Positions 45,448 to 56,016 of a stretch of 64,000 bases of DNA are shown piece after piece. The DNA is from Pedobacter sp. ok626 (GTDB lineage: Bacteria; Bacteroidota; Bacteroidia; Sphingobacteriales; Sphingobacteriaceae), in NCBI RefSeq assembly GCF_900100435.1, contig NZ_FNEX01000001.1, positions 186,001-250,000 of the forward strand. The letters run 5' to 3'. The notes beneath the pieces were generated by a model. The model saw only the letters and a program-made list of their open reading frames with translations, did not search any database and had not been told where the DNA came from. The position numbers were made by a program, and so were the translations under genes. The number at the start of each line of letters is the position of its first letter. The stretch's first letter is position 1.

Positions 45448-45486
45448 AGGCCGTATCATTCTAAAAAATGATACGGCCTTTTTTGG
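45448..45486 (+). terminator. Intrinsic terminator after HPS
   Basis: Arms AGGCCGTATCATT and AATGATACGGCCT pair perfectly over 13 bases around a 6-base loop, followed by a T-run. It ends the PHI/HPS operon and also serves the convergent histidine kinase gene. Confidence 0.92.
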
Positions 45487-45496
45487 GTTTTCATTA

Positions 45497-47458
45497 TTAC
45501 TCAATTGGGAGCGTAAACCAAAAAGTACTGCCTTTTCCAAGCTCACTTTCTGCTCCAATTTCACCATTATGTTTTTTAATAATTTCTGACGATATATATA
45601 AGCCAAGGCCTAAACCTGAATAAGGGCTCCGGCTTTTATCGCCTCTGAAATAGCGGTTAAACAAATGGGGGATCTGATCTTGTGGTATTCCTGGACCCTT
45701 GTCTATTACACAAACCTTTACTTTGTTTTTTATTTTTTGAATATCAATAATGATCTCTTTAGACTCCGGGGCATAGTTTCTGGCATTATTTACAAAGTTT
45801 ATAATCACCTGATCGATTCTATGAGGATCTGCATATACACTCAAATTCAGGTCGCCGGTAGTTTTAACGGTATATATGCCTTCAATTTTGAGGTGATTGC
45901 AACAGTCTACTGCCAATTCAGAGAGGATAAACCAGTTTTTTTTGATATAAAGTTCCCCCTGATTTAACTTGCTTGCGATTAGCAGGTCATCGACCAGAAT
46001 GTTGATTTTATCCAAACTTCTAGAAGCCTTTTCAATTAGACTAGGCAAGAAATCTGTTTCTGGATGTTTCTGAAGTCTGCTGATGAGTTGCATAAAAGCA
46101 GATAAGCTGGTAATGGGTGTTTTTAGTTCATGACCGGCAATACTCACAAAATCATCTTTCTGTTGCTGGAGTTGTTTTAGGTCATGAATATCGGTGGCTG
46201 TTATAATCCAAAGACCAACCATCCCATCTTCCTGAATTGGTTGCATTCGGTTTAAATGCCAGCGGTAGGTTCCGTCAGCATTACGATATCTGTTTTCAAA
46301 TTCTCCTCCTTCCTGACCTGATCTAATCAAATTATATTTGCGGAGTGTTTCATGTAAGTCATCTGGATGAATTACTTTAAGCCATTTTCTGCCGTATGTT
46401 TCAGTGGGACTAAGACCTGTGTAATCATACCAACGTTGGTTAAAAAAAGTCATTTTTCCCTTCGCCGTATTGGTCATTGCCATTTGAGGAAGCGCATCGA
46501 TTAAAGAACGGAATCGCTTTTCACTTTTTTCTGCTCGCATCCTCGACTTTACTTGTTCTGTAATTAGATTGGCTACCAGCATTATTCTATCAGTCTTTCC
46601 TTTTGTATTTTTCAGGGGTTGATAGACAAAGTTTGAATAGACTTCCTCTGTTTTATCATCGTGTTTATGAAAAACTTTCACTTCATTTCCATAATAAGGA
46701 ATACCAGTAAGGTAAACCTGATCCATGATCCGGAGAAAACCCTGAGCCTCTATCTCAGGTATGGCTAATTTAAGTGGCTTGTTTATAATTGTAGATGGTT
46801 TGCCCCAAACTTCAAGCATTTTCTCGTTTACCGTTTCAATAATTAGTTCTCTTCCTTTAAATACTGCAATGGCCACGGGTGCATCTGCAAGTAGCGATCG
46901 AAATCTGGCTTCGCGTTCTGCAAGTTGCCTTAATGTGTCGTAAATCTGATGTTCAGATTTTTTTTGGCTATTTGATTCGTAGAAGGTAACGAATAGTCCA
47001 CAAACCTTTCCCTTAACATCATAGAGTTGGCTGCAATTGAAAACCCAGAAACTATTGACAGGGTTTCCATTGTGTTGTTTTGGAATCAATTGGTCTTCCT
47101 GTTCCAATATTTTATCACCGGACATAGCCATCTCAATACTGGGTTCTATTGCCTGCCAGACTTCCGGCCAGCAATCCTGAGCTCTTGCCCCTAATGCTCC
47201 AGGATGTTTGTGTAATTTTTCGAGGGTTGGTTTATATTTGTCATTATAAAATTGAATATGCTCAGGACCCCACCATAGAAACATTGGAAATTTTGAGCCT
47301 AGCATAATGTCCAATGCGGTGAGTAAATTTTGCGGCCATGTATCCGCAGTACCTAAGCTCGTGTTGGGCCAATTGGTCGAATATATTAGATTGCCCATTT
47401 CCCCAGCATCCTTTAGATGCGCGAGATAGTCAAAAGATGATTTGCTATGAACTGGCAT
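45497..47458 (-). CDS. PAS-domain sensor histidine kinase
   Basis: A 653-residue cytosolic kinase without membrane helices. A GAF/PAS-like N-terminal module (about 20-170, with the LGTADTWPQ opening) is followed by two PAS domains (about 185-305 and 315-435, the second ending in the PAC pattern YRNADGTYRWHLNRM), a HisKA dimerisation helix with phospho-acceptor His in SIAGHELKTPITSL (about 446-460) and a HATPase domain with NARNYAP (N box), DKGPGIP (G1) and GLGLGLYIS (G2). No response regulator gene lies next to it, so it is an orphan kinase. The signal is unknown. Confidence 0.92.
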   Translation of the reverse strand: MPVHSKSSFDYLAHLKDAGEMGNLIYSTNWPNTSLGTADTWPQNLLTALDIMLGSKFPMFLWWGPEHIQFYNDKYKPTLEKLHKHPGALGARAQDCWPEVWQAIEPSIEMAMSGDKILEQEDQLIPKQHNGNPVNSFWVFNCSQLYDVKGKVCGLFVTFYESNSQKKSEHQIYDTLRQLAEREARFRSLLADAPVAIAVFKGRELIIETVNEKMLEVWGKPSTIINKPLKLAIPEIEAQGFLRIMDQVYLTGIPYYGNEVKVFHKHDDKTEEVYSNFVYQPLKNTKGKTDRIMLVANLITEQVKSRMRAEKSEKRFRSLIDALPQMAMTNTAKGKMTFFNQRWYDYTGLSPTETYGRKWLKVIHPDDLHETLRKYNLIRSGQEGGEFENRYRNADGTYRWHLNRMQPIQEDGMVGLWIITATDIHDLKQLQQQKDDFVSIAGHELKTPITSLSAFMQLISRLQKHPETDFLPSLIEKASRSLDKINILVDDLLIASKLNQGELYIKKNWFILSELAVDCCNHLKIEGIYTVKTTGDLNLSVYADPHRIDQVIINFVNNARNYAPESKEIIIDIQKIKNKVKVCVIDKGPGIPQDQIPHLFNRYFRGDKSRSPYSGLGLGLYISSEIIKKHNGEIGAESELGKGSTFWFTLPIE

Positions 47459-47600
47459 AATAAAAATCTTTTAGAATAGGGAGGCAATAGCATTAATTGT
47501 GATTGCTTGGTGTGAACACCTAGTATTGCAAAATGTTTTATAAAATATTTACCTTTTTAAATGAAATAATTGTAGATATGTACAAATTAAACCTTAAAAC

Positions 47601-50069
47601 ATGAAATATCTATTGGCTAGCTTTTTATCATTCATTTCCCTTTGCTGTTTTTCTCAGAATGGAAAGAACCTGAAATTATGGTATAATAAGCCCGCAGAGA
47701 AATGGGTAGAAGCATTACCGGTTGGAAATGGGAAAATCGGAGCCATGATTTTTGGAGGCGTAGAAGAAGAGCTGCTACAACTCAATGAAAGTACACTGTG
47801 GAGCGGTGGGCCGGTAAAAAAGGATGTAAATCCAGAGGCTAAAAATTACCTTCCGAAATTACGTGAAGCCTTATTGAAAAATGAAGATTATACAGCAGCA
47901 AACGATCTCTCCAAAAAGATGCAGGGACTTTACACGCAGTCTTATTTGCCTATGGGGGATATCCTCATTAAACAAGATTTTGGAGGATTGAAGGCCAGTA
48001 ATTATTACCGTGATTTGAGTTTGAAAAATGGCCTCGCCACTACGCGTTTTACAATTGACGGAGTTGAATATACGCGTGAAATTTTTACTTCCGAACCGGA
48101 TCAGATCATGATGATCAGAATCCGTGCAAATAAGGTCGGTAAACTCAAATTTTCAGTAGCTGTAAAGAGCTTATTGAAATATCGTTTATCTACACCGGTA
48201 AAAAATGAAATTATTGTAAGTGGTAAAGCACCAGCCCGTGTAAACCCCTCTTATTATAACCCTAAAGGGATAGAACCAGTTGTTTATGAAGATACTAGCG
48301 GATGCGATGGAATGAGGTTTCAATATCGGATTAAGGCAATTAATAAAGATGGAACTGTGAATACGCAAAATGGGCAGTTGCTGGTATCTGGGGCTACAGA
48401 AGTATGGTTATATGTAGCTGCGGCGACAAGTTATAATGGCTTTGATAAATGCCCGGATAAAGAAGGTAAGGATGAAAATAAACTGGCATCAGATTTAATT
48501 AGTAAAGCCACAAAAAAAACTTATCAAAATATTTTTAATCGACATGTTGCCGATTTTAAAAAGTATTTTGATCGGGTATCCTTCAGTGTAAAAGATACTT
48601 TGCTTCATAATCCAAACCTTGATCTGCCTTCAAATGAAAGATTAAAGCGGTATAGTTCCGGAGCATATGATCCTGGCCTGGAGACGCTGTATTTTCAATA
48701 TGGAAGGTATCTGCTGATGTCCTCTTCTCGTCCGGGTGGACCACCAGCAAATCTTCAGGGAATTTGGAACAAGGAACTCCGTGCACCCTGGAGTTCAAAT
48801 TATACGATTAATATCAATACCCAGATGAACTACTGGCCTGCTGAAGTTACTAACCTTTCAGAAATGCATACACCACTTTTAAACTGGATCCAAAGTTTGG
48901 CGAAGACAGGAAAGGCAACTGCAAGAGAATTTTACAATGCAAGCGGTTGGGTTGCACATCACAATTCCGATCTATGGGCTATAAGTAATCCGGTAGGTGA
49001 TCGTGGTGCGGGTGATCCGGTTTGGGCAAACTGGGCTATGGGTGGAAACTGGCTTTCCCAGCATTTATTCGAACATTACCGATATACCGGAGACAAGAAG
49101 TTCCTTGCTGAAAAAGCATACCCTTTGATGAAGGAAGCCGCACTTTTTACATTGGATTGGTTGGTTGAAGACAAGGATGGCTATTTGGTTACAGCCCCGG
49201 CAACCTCGCCAGAAAATAAATTTAAAGATGCATCCGGAAATCAGCAAAGTGTATCTGTAGCCACCACGATGGATATGTCCATCATCAGAGATCTTTTCGC
49301 AAATGTGATAGATGCTGCAAATGTTTTAGGTACGGATCCTGCTTTCAGGGACTTACTGATTTCAAAACAAAGAAAACTCTATCCGTTAAAAATCGGAAGT
49401 AAGGGACAGATTCTGGAATGGTACAAAGATTTCCCTGAAACAGAAATTCATCACCGGCATGTTTCGCACCTTTTTGGTTTACACCCAGGTCGCGAGATAT
49501 CGTTTTTAACACCAGCGTATTTTGCTGCGGCACGAAAAACTTTGGAAATACGCGGAGACGATGGTACCGGTTGGAGTAAAGGCTGGAAGATCAACTGGTG
49601 GGCGAGATTGTTGGATGGAGACCATGCTTATAGCTTGATTAGGCAATTGTTAAACTATGTAGAAACTACGGGAGGTGGTCAAAAAGGAGGAACTTATCCT
49701 AATTTCTTTGATGCACATCCGCCGTTCCAGATTGATGGTAATTTTGCAGGTACTGCTGGAATGGCCGAAATGCTGATGCAAAGTCACCTTGGCTTTATTC
49801 AGTTATTGCCTGCCCTGCCAAGAGCCTGGACTGAAGGAGAAATAAAAGGGCTCAAAGCCAGGGGCGGATTTGAAATCGCAGTTAACTGGAAAAAAGGAAA
49901 ATTGTTGAGTGGCTCCATAAAATCCATAAATGGAGCGGAGTGCATTTTGCAAACAGATTTGCCAATAAAAATAACTGGTGTAAAGTTTAGTTCCGAAAAA
50001 AATGCTGTAGGCTATCAGACTAAATTTAAAACTGTAAAAAATATAACTTATCAATTGACTGCTTTATAA
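47601..50069 (+). CDS. GH95 alpha-L-fucosidase/galactosidase family enzyme
   Basis: An 822-residue exported enzyme with signal peptide ending CCFSQ. It begins with the GH95 N-terminal domain ([28 protein letters not shown]). The (alpha/alpha)6 barrel bears the family block [16 protein letters not shown] near 403 and PATSPENKF and [19 protein letters not shown] further on. Family members invert 1,2-alpha-L-fucosyl or 1,2-alpha-L-galactosyl bonds. It is a single gene, unlinked to the SusC/SusD loci in this window, although a fucose-type transporter lies about 9 kb downstream. Confidence 0.93.
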   Translation: MKYLLASFLSFISLCCFSQNGKNLKLWYNKPAEKWVEALPVGNGKIGAMIFGGVEEELLQLNESTLWSGGPVKKDVNPEAKNYLPKLREALLKNEDYTAANDLSKKMQGLYTQSYLPMGDILIKQDFGGLKASNYYRDLSLKNGLATTRFTIDGVEYTREIFTSEPDQIMMIRIRANKVGKLKFSVAVKSLLKYRLSTPVKNEIIVSGKAPARVNPSYYNPKGIEPVVYEDTSGCDGMRFQYRIKAINKDGTVNTQNGQLLVSGATEVWLYVAAATSYNGFDKCPDKEGKDENKLASDLISKATKKTYQNIFNRHVADFKKYFDRVSFSVKDTLLHNPNLDLPSNERLKRYSSGAYDPGLETLYFQYGRYLLMSSSRPGGPPANLQGIWNKELRAPWSSNYTININTQMNYWPAEVTNLSEMHTPLLNWIQSLAKTGKATAREFYNASGWVAHHNSDLWAISNPVGDRGAGDPVWANWAMGGNWLSQHLFEHYRYTGDKKFLAEKAYPLMKEAALFTLDWLVEDKDGYLVTAPATSPENKFKDASGNQQSVSVATTMDMSIIRDLFANVIDAANVLGTDPAFRDLLISKQRKLYPLKIGSKGQILEWYKDFPETEIHHRHVSHLFGLHPGREISFLTPAYFAAARKTLEIRGDDGTGWSKGWKINWWARLLDGDHAYSLIRQLLNYVETTGGGQKGGTYPNFFDAHPPFQIDGNFAGTAGMAEMLMQSHLGFIQLLPALPRAWTEGEIKGLKARGGFEIAVNWKKGKLLSGSIKSINGAECILQTDLPIKITGVKFSSEKNAVGYQTKFKTVKNITYQLTAL

Positions 50070-50122
50070 ATAACATATATTGTTTTAAATTAGGACATAA
50101 TTATTACTTAAATAGGAAAATA

Positions 50123-50542
50123 ATGAAACGTACAGCAAAAGCGCATTGGAATGGCACCCTGACTGCCGGAAAAGGTGAAATTTCTACTCAGAGTACCATT
50201 TTAAATGAAACTCAATATTCTTTTAAAACAAGATTTCAGGATGGAATTGGTACCAATCCGGAAGAATTGTTGGCAGCAGCACATGCAGGCTGTTTTACCA
50301 TGGCAGTGAGTGCTGCATTATCAGATGCGGGTTTTACTCCAGCTGATTTAAATACAGAAGCAGTTTTAGATCTGGATATGGCTACATTGAGTGTTACTGG
50401 TATCCATTTGAAATTAGTTGGTGGAGCGATTGATGGTGTTGATGAAGAAACTTTTAAAAAGATTGCAGAAGGAGCGAAAGCGAACTGTATCATCTCTAAA
50501 GCCTTAAGCGTAAATATTACTTTAGAAGTTCAATATGTATAG
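50123..50542 (+). CDS. OsmC-family organic hydroperoxide reductase
   Basis: A 139-residue cytosolic peroxidase. The N-terminal KAHWNGTLTAGKGEI and the first catalytic block AAAHAGCFTMAVSAAL with the active Cys, followed by the second Cys in AKANCIISKAL, define the OsmC family. It reduces organic peroxides using paired cysteines. It is monocistronic, with a terminator hairpin behind it. Confidence 0.93.
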   Translation: MKRTAKAHWNGTLTAGKGEISTQSTILNETQYSFKTRFQDGIGTNPEELLAAAHAGCFTMAVSAALSDAGFTPADLNTEAVLDLDMATLSVTGIHLKLVGGAIDGVDEETFKKIAEGAKANCIISKALSVNITLEVQYV

Positions 50543-50596
50543 TTTTTAAAATAAGTAAGTAGGTTACGTATTCTTGTAACCGAATATATTATTTTG

Positions 50597-50626
50597 AAGT
50601 GGATTGATAAAATCCACTTTTTTTAT
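50597..50626 (+). terminator. Intrinsic terminator after osmC
   Basis: Arms AAGTGGATT and AATCCACTT pair over 9 bases with a 5-base loop and are followed by a T-run. A second inverted repeat (GGTTAC/GTAACC) lies just before it. Confidence 0.85.
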
Positions 50627-50678
50627 TTTTCATTACCCCCCGTTTTAAGTTTTGTTGTCTCTAAGGTGAAAATGGTTG

Positions 50679-51572
50679 CTACAAAGACTCTATTTGCTCA
50701 ATAGTGAGTCCTGTAGCTTCAGCAATAAAGCTTAAAGCGATATTTCCTGCTTTTAATTTAATAGCGACTTCTTTAAGTCCCTCTTCGCGGCCTTCTTCAC
50801 GGCCTTCATCTTTCGCATTTTCCATCACGCTATAGTTATCCCGTTGTATTTTTAATCTTTGATTGTATTCGCACATTTCTTCTCGTGTTAAATTGCCAAC
50901 TTCAGCAAGCTCAAATATTTTTTCGTATTCTCTATTGCCTACCAAAGATAGCGGTATTTCAGATAATTTTTCCAGGTTGTTTAAGATGTAAAGCCACTGA
51001 TCCAGTTTAGTTTCCAATTCAGCTTCCAGTTTTTTAAATTTAGGCATCTCTATAAAAGTATATGACAACTTTGAATAAAATTCCTGGTGCGTATTGTTGT
51101 CTATTAGCCTAATATCATGTATAAAATGATCCGGGTGACTGTTGTCGAAATTAAAATTCATGATCCCTATAAAGAATACTTCAGGAATCTCATAATCCCA
51201 GTCTGCTGGTACACCGATGCCCTGCTCCTGAATCAGATTTGCTGTATAAAAAATACTTCGGTCTTTAAAGTTTTTAGGTTTTGCCTTCTGCATTTCTACG
51301 ATAAATTTTTCACCCCTGTCACCAGTACAGAGTAAATCAAATACGGTCTTCCTATAATCCTCGCCAGAACCTTTAAACTCGGTATTATTATATTGAATAT
51401 CAACAATTACTTTCCTTCCTTTTAGCACCTGATTGATAAAACTGATTAATAGGTTTTTGTTGTGGGCTTTACCAAAAATGTGTTTAAATCCAAAGTCGCT
51501 ATAAGGATCAATAAATCGTGTAACTTTATTTTTGTTTACTGGATCTGTTTTGCTGCCCGTTTCTTCACTCAT
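50679..51572 (-). CDS. Rpn-family PD-(D/E)XK nuclease (transposase-like)
   Basis: A 297-residue protein of the recombination-promoting nuclease family. The N-terminal block FIDPYSDFGFKHIFG and the catalytic core TVFDLLCTGDRGEKFIVEMQKAK (Asp, Glu-x-Gln/Lys) match the PD-(D/E)XK nuclease-transposase group common in Bacteroidota. The C-terminal tail carries the typical repeat EGREEGREEGLKE. These proteins cut DNA and raise recombination; many copies sit as single genes per genome. No terminal repeats are visible around it. Confidence 0.9.
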   Translation of the reverse strand: MSEETGSKTDPVNKNKVTRFIDPYSDFGFKHIFGKAHNKNLLISFINQVLKGRKVIVDIQYNNTEFKGSGEDYRKTVFDLLCTGDRGEKFIVEMQKAKPKNFKDRSIFYTANLIQEQGIGVPADWDYEIPEVFFIGIMNFNFDNSHPDHFIHDIRLIDNNTHQEFYSKLSYTFIEMPKFKKLEAELETKLDQWLYILNNLEKLSEIPLSLVGNREYEKIFELAEVGNLTREEMCEYNQRLKIQRDNYSVMENAKDEGREEGREEGLKEVAIKLKAGNIALSFIAEATGLTIEQIESL

Positions 51573-51783
51573 TTTCCCCTAATTATTTAAGCAAACCTCT
51601 CGAGATAATTAGTGATAAATCTCACTTTGCTGAAATTTGGTTGAAAACGCAGCGTAATCACATTTGGTCAAAATTAAATATCGAACAGGAGTAAAAAAGG
51701 ATACTAAGACAAAATTAAGAAAGAGCTCCTTTTTTATTGGGTGTAAGCTCAATTTCTTCTTGATAGATATTCAGTATGAAAGC

Positions 51784-51816
51784 TAAAAGCCTGCAACCCT
51801 TATTTGCAAGCTTTTA
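51784..51816. terminator. Hairpin downstream of the aldo/keto reductase gene
   Basis: TAAAAGCCTGCAA and TTTGCAAGCTTTTA pair imperfectly with one bulge. Position at the end of the aldo/keto reductase gene suggests a terminator. The rest of the 280-base gap to the nuclease gene holds nothing I recognise. Confidence 0.5.
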
Positions 51817-51852
51817 TGCGTTTTATTGCTATTCTTTGTGATCCCGTTAGGG

Positions 51853-52854
51853 TTAGTGATTGACCATCTTCATTGCTTCTTCGCTGTAACGCTCGCCAAC
51901 TATAGGGTATCGCTTGATCAGCTCATTAATTGCCGTAAGATCTGCACTTGTCAGGTTAACATTAATCGCAGCCACATTCTCTTCCAGATATTTTCTTTTT
52001 TTTGTGCCTGGAATAGGGATAATATCCTCGCCCTGTGCTAATACCCATGCCAGGGCAAGCTGAGCAGGTGTGCAATCCTTGCTGCTTGCCAAGGCCGCAA
52101 ATTCCACAACAAGCCTATTGTTGTTGGCTATGTTTTCCTGCTGGTAGCGTGGCAGGGTTCTCCTGAAATCATCAGCCGCAAGGGTAGCCACATCGAGTGT
52201 ATTGGTAACCAATCCCCGCGCCAAAGGAGAATAAGGTATAAGTGAAATCCCAAGCTCACGGGTAGTCTGCAATATCCCATTTTCCACATCTCTTGTCAGC
52301 AGCGAGTACTCACTTTGCAGCGCCGCAATCGGATGCACGGCATGAGCTTTTCGTAACGAAGTGGCAGAGGTTTCACTCAATCCAAGGTAGCGTACCTTTC
52401 CTTCTCTTACCAGGTCAGCCATAGCGCCAACAGTTTCCTCTATCGGGATGTTTGGGTCAACCCGGTGGGCATAGTAGAGGTCAATGGTGTCAATTTTCAG
52501 ACGCTTCAGGCTTTTTTCGACGGCAACTTTCATCCATGCAGGTGATCCGTCGAAGTAGGTTCCTTTAGCGCTGCTAGGCCCGGCAACTCCGTCCTTAAAA
52601 CGAAAGCCGAATTTCGTTGCGATGAATACCTTGTCGCGGTTGGGTACCAGTATTTTCGAGATCAGTTCCTCATTAGCGCCGTTTGCATACATATCGGCGG
52701 TGTCCCAAAAGTTGATGCCCAGGTCAAGAGCTTTCTCCAGTGTGGCTAAACTTTCTTTGTCGTCTGTGGGGCCATAGGCAAAGCTCATGCCCATGCAGCC
52801 CAGGCCAAGTGCTGATAGCTGCTCGCCAGTTGTTCCGAGATTTCTGTATTTCAT
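51853..52854 (-). CDS. Aldo/keto reductase
   Basis: A 333-residue NADPH-dependent reductase. I chose ATG ([13 protein letters not shown]) over a TTG three codons upstream. The barrel shows [13 protein letters not shown], the catalytic Asp/Tyr block [14 protein letters not shown], the Lys strand VFIATKFG, His in [10 protein letters not shown], and cofactor residues in [15 protein letters not shown]. It is close to the AKR13-type reductases. It is divergent from nothing directly; the AraC gene upstream reads in the same direction, 91 bases away, and may control it. Confidence 0.92.
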   Translation of the reverse strand: MKYRNLGTTGEQLSALGLGCMGMSFAYGPTDDKESLATLEKALDLGINFWDTADMYANGANEELISKILVPNRDKVFIATKFGFRFKDGVAGPSSAKGTYFDGSPAWMKVAVEKSLKRLKIDTIDLYYAHRVDPNIPIEETVGAMADLVREGKVRYLGLSETSATSLRKAHAVHPIAALQSEYSLLTRDVENGILQTTRELGISLIPYSPLARGLVTNTLDVATLAADDFRRTLPRYQQENIANNNRLVVEFAALASSKDCTPAQLALAWVLAQGEDIIPIPGTKKRKYLEENVAAINVNLTSADLTAINELIKRYPIVGERYSEEAMKMVNH

Positions 52855-52945
52855 TATTGTCAAATTTTTGTTCCCTCAAATGTCGGTAGAGAAGCAAAAC
52901 TCTGACTTATAACCTTCAAACAGATTGTTATAATATTCAAACAGT

Positions 52946-53842
52946 CTAGCGCAATTGAGTAGGGGCCAAACCTGTGTGTTTTTTGAAGAACAGGGTAAAA
53001 TAGGAAGGATATTCGAAGCCCAGACTGTAGGCAATATCGGAGATGTTCCAGTCGGTATGCTGCAATAAAGCTTTAGCCTCCCTGATGATACGGGAAGCGA
53101 TGTGAGTGGTTGTGGTTTTACCGGTTACCTCCTTTACCGAGCGGTTGAGGTGATTAATATGGACGGATAGGGAGGTCGCATAATCCGCGGGATTTTTCAG
53201 CTTGAGTGTAAGTGCGGGAGAATCAATAGGAAACTGCCTTTCCAGTAATTCAAGGAATAAAGCGGAAACCCTTGACGCGGCATTTGCATAAGCATGAAAA
53301 TTTGTAGTCGGATTATTTTTCATTGCCTCATGAATGATCAGATGCAAATAGCTGCGCAATATATCATACTTATGCGGGTAAGTGGAGCACATCTCGGCCT
53401 GCATTTTTTTGAATATAGTTGAAAGTTCCTTCAATTGAGCCTCGTTCGGGAAGAATATCGGGTTAGAACCGATCTTAAACAATGGTGAATCCTGCAGGTT
53501 GGTTACCCGCTCACTATGCTGAATGAAATCTTCAGTAAAAAGACAATACCAGCCTGACTGCTGTTCGGACTCTGCCTCCCATGAATAAGGCACGACAGGA
53601 TTTGAAAAGAGCAATGCAGGACGGTCGATCTGTATCCACTTATCCGCGTAATAGATCTTCCCCTTGCCGATGATCAGGGAAACCTTATAAAAATCCCGAC
53701 GGCTGTATGGGCTTACCACGGCGCATGTCTCTCTGCTGAATACATTGATATGGCCAATGCCTGCATTATCCAGCGGAACATCTGTTGGAGCATGGCTTGG
53801 CAGCCTATTGTAAAAATCGCTGACACTCTCTGCTTGTTTCAT
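52946..53842 (-). CDS. AraC-family transcriptional regulator
   Basis: A 298-residue regulator with a cupin-like N-terminal half (about 25-130) and a C-terminal double helix-turn-helix with HINHLNRSVKEVTGKTTT and the hallmark ISDIAYSLGFEYPSYFTLFFKKHTGLAPTQLR. It lies between two aldo/keto reductase genes, the same strand as the first and divergent from the second (174 bases), so it probably controls one or both. Confidence 0.9.
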   Translation of the reverse strand: MKQAESVSDFYNRLPSHAPTDVPLDNAGIGHINVFSRETCAVVSPYSRRDFYKVSLIIGKGKIYYADKWIQIDRPALLFSNPVVPYSWEAESEQQSGWYCLFTEDFIQHSERVTNLQDSPLFKIGSNPIFFPNEAQLKELSTIFKKMQAEMCSTYPHKYDILRSYLHLIIHEAMKNNPTTNFHAYANAASRVSALFLELLERQFPIDSPALTLKLKNPADYATSLSVHINHLNRSVKEVTGKTTTTHIASRIIREAKALLQHTDWNISDIAYSLGFEYPSYFTLFFKKHTGLAPTQLR

Positions 53843-54016
53843 TCTGTAAAATTATAAAAATCAAACAACCATTTATAATTATACCTCTATTTAACTTGGC
53901 CAATAACTCAAGTTGAAGATATGTTGAACCACTGAGGCAAGTTATTTGAGCCGTAAACGAAAGCTTCAAAGGGAATAAACATTGACCTTTGTACTGTAAT
54001 CATTAAAATAACTGGA

Positions 54017-54988
54017 ATGTCAACAATAAAAAAAATAGCACTTGGTAAAAATGGTCCAATGGTATCTAAACTCGGATTGGGCTGTATGCGCATGTCGCCA
54101 ATTTACGGTAGCCGCGTAAGTAACGAAAGCGAAGGTATAGCGACTATTCAATCTGCTTTAGATCATGGTATTAATTTTCTGAATACGGGAGACTTTTACG
54201 GCAACGGACACAATGAATTACTTATTGGGAAAGCGATTAAAGACCGCAGGGACGATGCTTTTATAAGTGTCAAGTTTGGCGCTATATTCGACAATGGCCA
54301 ATGGCTTGGCTTAGACCTTCGCCCAATGTCTATTAGGAATTTTATCAATTATTCTTTAGTACGTTTGGGCATTGATACTATCGATCTTTACCAGCCCTGC
54401 AGGTTGGATGATAGTGTACCTATGGAAGATGTAATAGGAACTGTTGCCGAGCTCATTAAGGAAGGGAAGGTACGTCATCTTGGTGTATCTGAAATCGCTG
54501 CAGAACAGCTGCGAAAGGCCAATAACATATACCCTGTAACGGCATTGGAGATAGGCTATTCACTGGCTGATCGTCAAATAGAACATGATTTGCTTCCTAC
54601 TGCTAAAGAACTGGGAATCGGAGTCGTTGCTTTTGCCAATACGGCCGAAGGATTACTCACTGGCGAAATGAAGGCACCGCTTTCACCGGATGCCTACCAA
54701 AACCACTTCTCGCGTTTTCAGGGAGAGAACCTGATAAAAAATTTGGAAAAGGTGGAGATATTAAAGAGCCTGGCAAAGGAAAAAGGATATACCCCATCAC
54801 AATTAGCGATCGCCTGGGTTAATGCACAGGGCGACCATATTATGCCCTTAGTAAGTATGAGCCGGAGATCCAGGCTACCTGAAAACACGGAAGCCATGGA
54901 TATTGTGTTCTCTACTAAGGAGATGCATACGCTAGATGAGCACTTTTCAGTGGGCTCAATACTTGGAGGGACTTATCTGCAACGATAA
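54017..54988 (+). CDS. Aldo/keto reductase, divergent paralogue
   Basis: A 323-residue reductase with the same fold as its neighbour but several altered positions: FLNTGDFYGNGHNE has Asn/Thr/Gly where Asp-Thr-Ala is usual, ISVKFGA keeps the Lys, and the usual His stretch is DLYQPCRLDD, with Cys-Arg instead of His-Arg. The catalytic Asp is kept within GDFYG, so activity may differ. An AraC gene follows 27 bases later on the same strand. Confidence 0.85.
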   Translation: MSTIKKIALGKNGPMVSKLGLGCMRMSPIYGSRVSNESEGIATIQSALDHGINFLNTGDFYGNGHNELLIGKAIKDRRDDAFISVKFGAIFDNGQWLGLDLRPMSIRNFINYSLVRLGIDTIDLYQPCRLDDSVPMEDVIGTVAELIKEGKVRHLGVSEIAAEQLRKANNIYPVTALEIGYSLADRQIEHDLLPTAKELGIGVVAFANTAEGLLTGEMKAPLSPDAYQNHFSRFQGENLIKNLEKVEILKSLAKEKGYTPSQLAIAWVNAQGDHIMPLVSMSRRSRLPENTEAMDIVFSTKEMHTLDEHFSVGSILGGTYLQR

Positions 54989-55015
54989 CACCTAAGTATT
55001 TTATATCTTTAAGTA

Positions 55016-55825
55016 ATGATAAACCCAACCGAAATCATACCTGGTGTTTTGTTTTACTCTTTTCTTTCGACGATGAGAAAGGAAAGAGTAGGTTTTTTTG
55101 AGCAAAGTATCCTGGTATTAATGGTATCTGGTCAGCTTACTTTGGAAACTGCCAATGAGAGAATTTCAATAAAACGTGGTGAGATGCTGTTGATACGAAA
55201 AAATCAACTGGGAGAACTGACTAAGATTCCTTTGGAAAGTGAAGGTTACCAAAGCATCGTTATAGTCCTAAAAGAAGGTCTGCTCAGGAAGATTGCCCTC
55301 GAAGAGCAAATAGAAGCTGTGCAAAAATACACCGGCCTCTCCAATGTGCTTATCCCGGGAAATGATTTTTTGAGTGGCTTTTTTCAATCCATAATGCCCT
55401 ATGTAAGCCATCCGGGAGAAAAGATAACGGAAACATTGAGTGGGTTAAAGGTGAGAGAGGCGGTGCATTTATTATTAAATACCATGCCGGGGCTAAGGGA
55501 ATTCCTGTTTGACTTTTCAGAACCTCATAAAATGGACCTTGAAAAATTCATGGTCAATAATTATCATTTTAATGTTCCTGTTGAAAAATTTGCACAACTC
55601 ACAGGAAGAAGCCTTGCGGGCTTTAAGCGTGACTTCCAAAAAGTCTTTGGCATGCCGCCCAGGACTTGGCTACAGGACAGAAGATTGGGAGAGGCGCGAT
55701 ACCTCATAGAAGATAAAAACAAAAAACCTTCTGCTATTTATCTTGAACTGGGATTTGAAAGCCTTTCGCATTTTTCACATGCCTTTAAAAAGAAGTTTGG
55801 AAAGGCTCCAACTTTAGGTTTTTAA
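55016..55825 (+). CDS. AraC-family transcriptional regulator
   Basis: A 269-residue regulator with an N-terminal sensing domain (about 10-150, SIKRGEMLLIRKNQLG) and a C-terminal helix-turn-helix pair: FAQLTGRSLAGFKRDFQKVFGMPP followed by SAIYLELGFESLSHFSHAFKKKFGKAP. It is probably co-transcribed with the upstream reductase. Its stop codon overlaps, on the opposite strand, the stop of a truncated AraC remnant. Confidence 0.88.
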   Translation: MINPTEIIPGVLFYSFLSTMRKERVGFFEQSILVLMVSGQLTLETANERISIKRGEMLLIRKNQLGELTKIPLESEGYQSIVIVLKEGLLRKIALEEQIEAVQKYTGLSNVLIPGNDFLSGFFQSIMPYVSHPGEKITETLSGLKVREAVHLLLNTMPGLREFLFDFSEPHKMDLEKFMVNNYHFNVPVEKFAQLTGRSLAGFKRDFQKVFGMPPRTWLQDRRLGEARYLIEDKNKKPSAIYLELGFESLSHFSHAFKKKFGKAPTLGF

Positions 55826-56015
55826 CAAACCTCGCTCGGTTTGATTTTATGATATTTCTTAAACACCCTACTAAAATAAAACGAATCTGGGTAACCAACC
55901 TTTGATGCAACCTCTTTAACAGGCCTACTGGTCGGTGGGTTCAAAATTTGGTTGATTAGGTGTATGTATATTTTTTTACTAAACGGATAAACATTATGTA
56001 GAGAAACGTCTTTTC
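55822..56015 (-). pseudogene. Truncated AraC-family regulator (C-terminal remnant)
   Basis: On the minus strand an open stretch of about 63 codons without a start encodes VKEVASKVGYPDSFYFSRVF, then KKYHKIKPSEVC and a stop. This is the second helix-turn-helix of an AraC regulator. The N-terminal two thirds are missing. Its stop overlaps that of the intact AraC gene on the other strand. Confidence 0.75.
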
Positions 56016-56016
56016 A

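Noticed and set aside
50679..51572. Complete insertion sequence around the Rpn-family gene
   Set aside because: No terminal inverted repeats or target duplications were seen flanking the gene, so only the nuclease gene is called.
53908..54093. 61-codon open frame in the gap upstream of the second aldo/keto reductase
   Set aside because: It runs antisense into the reductase start and has no homologous features.
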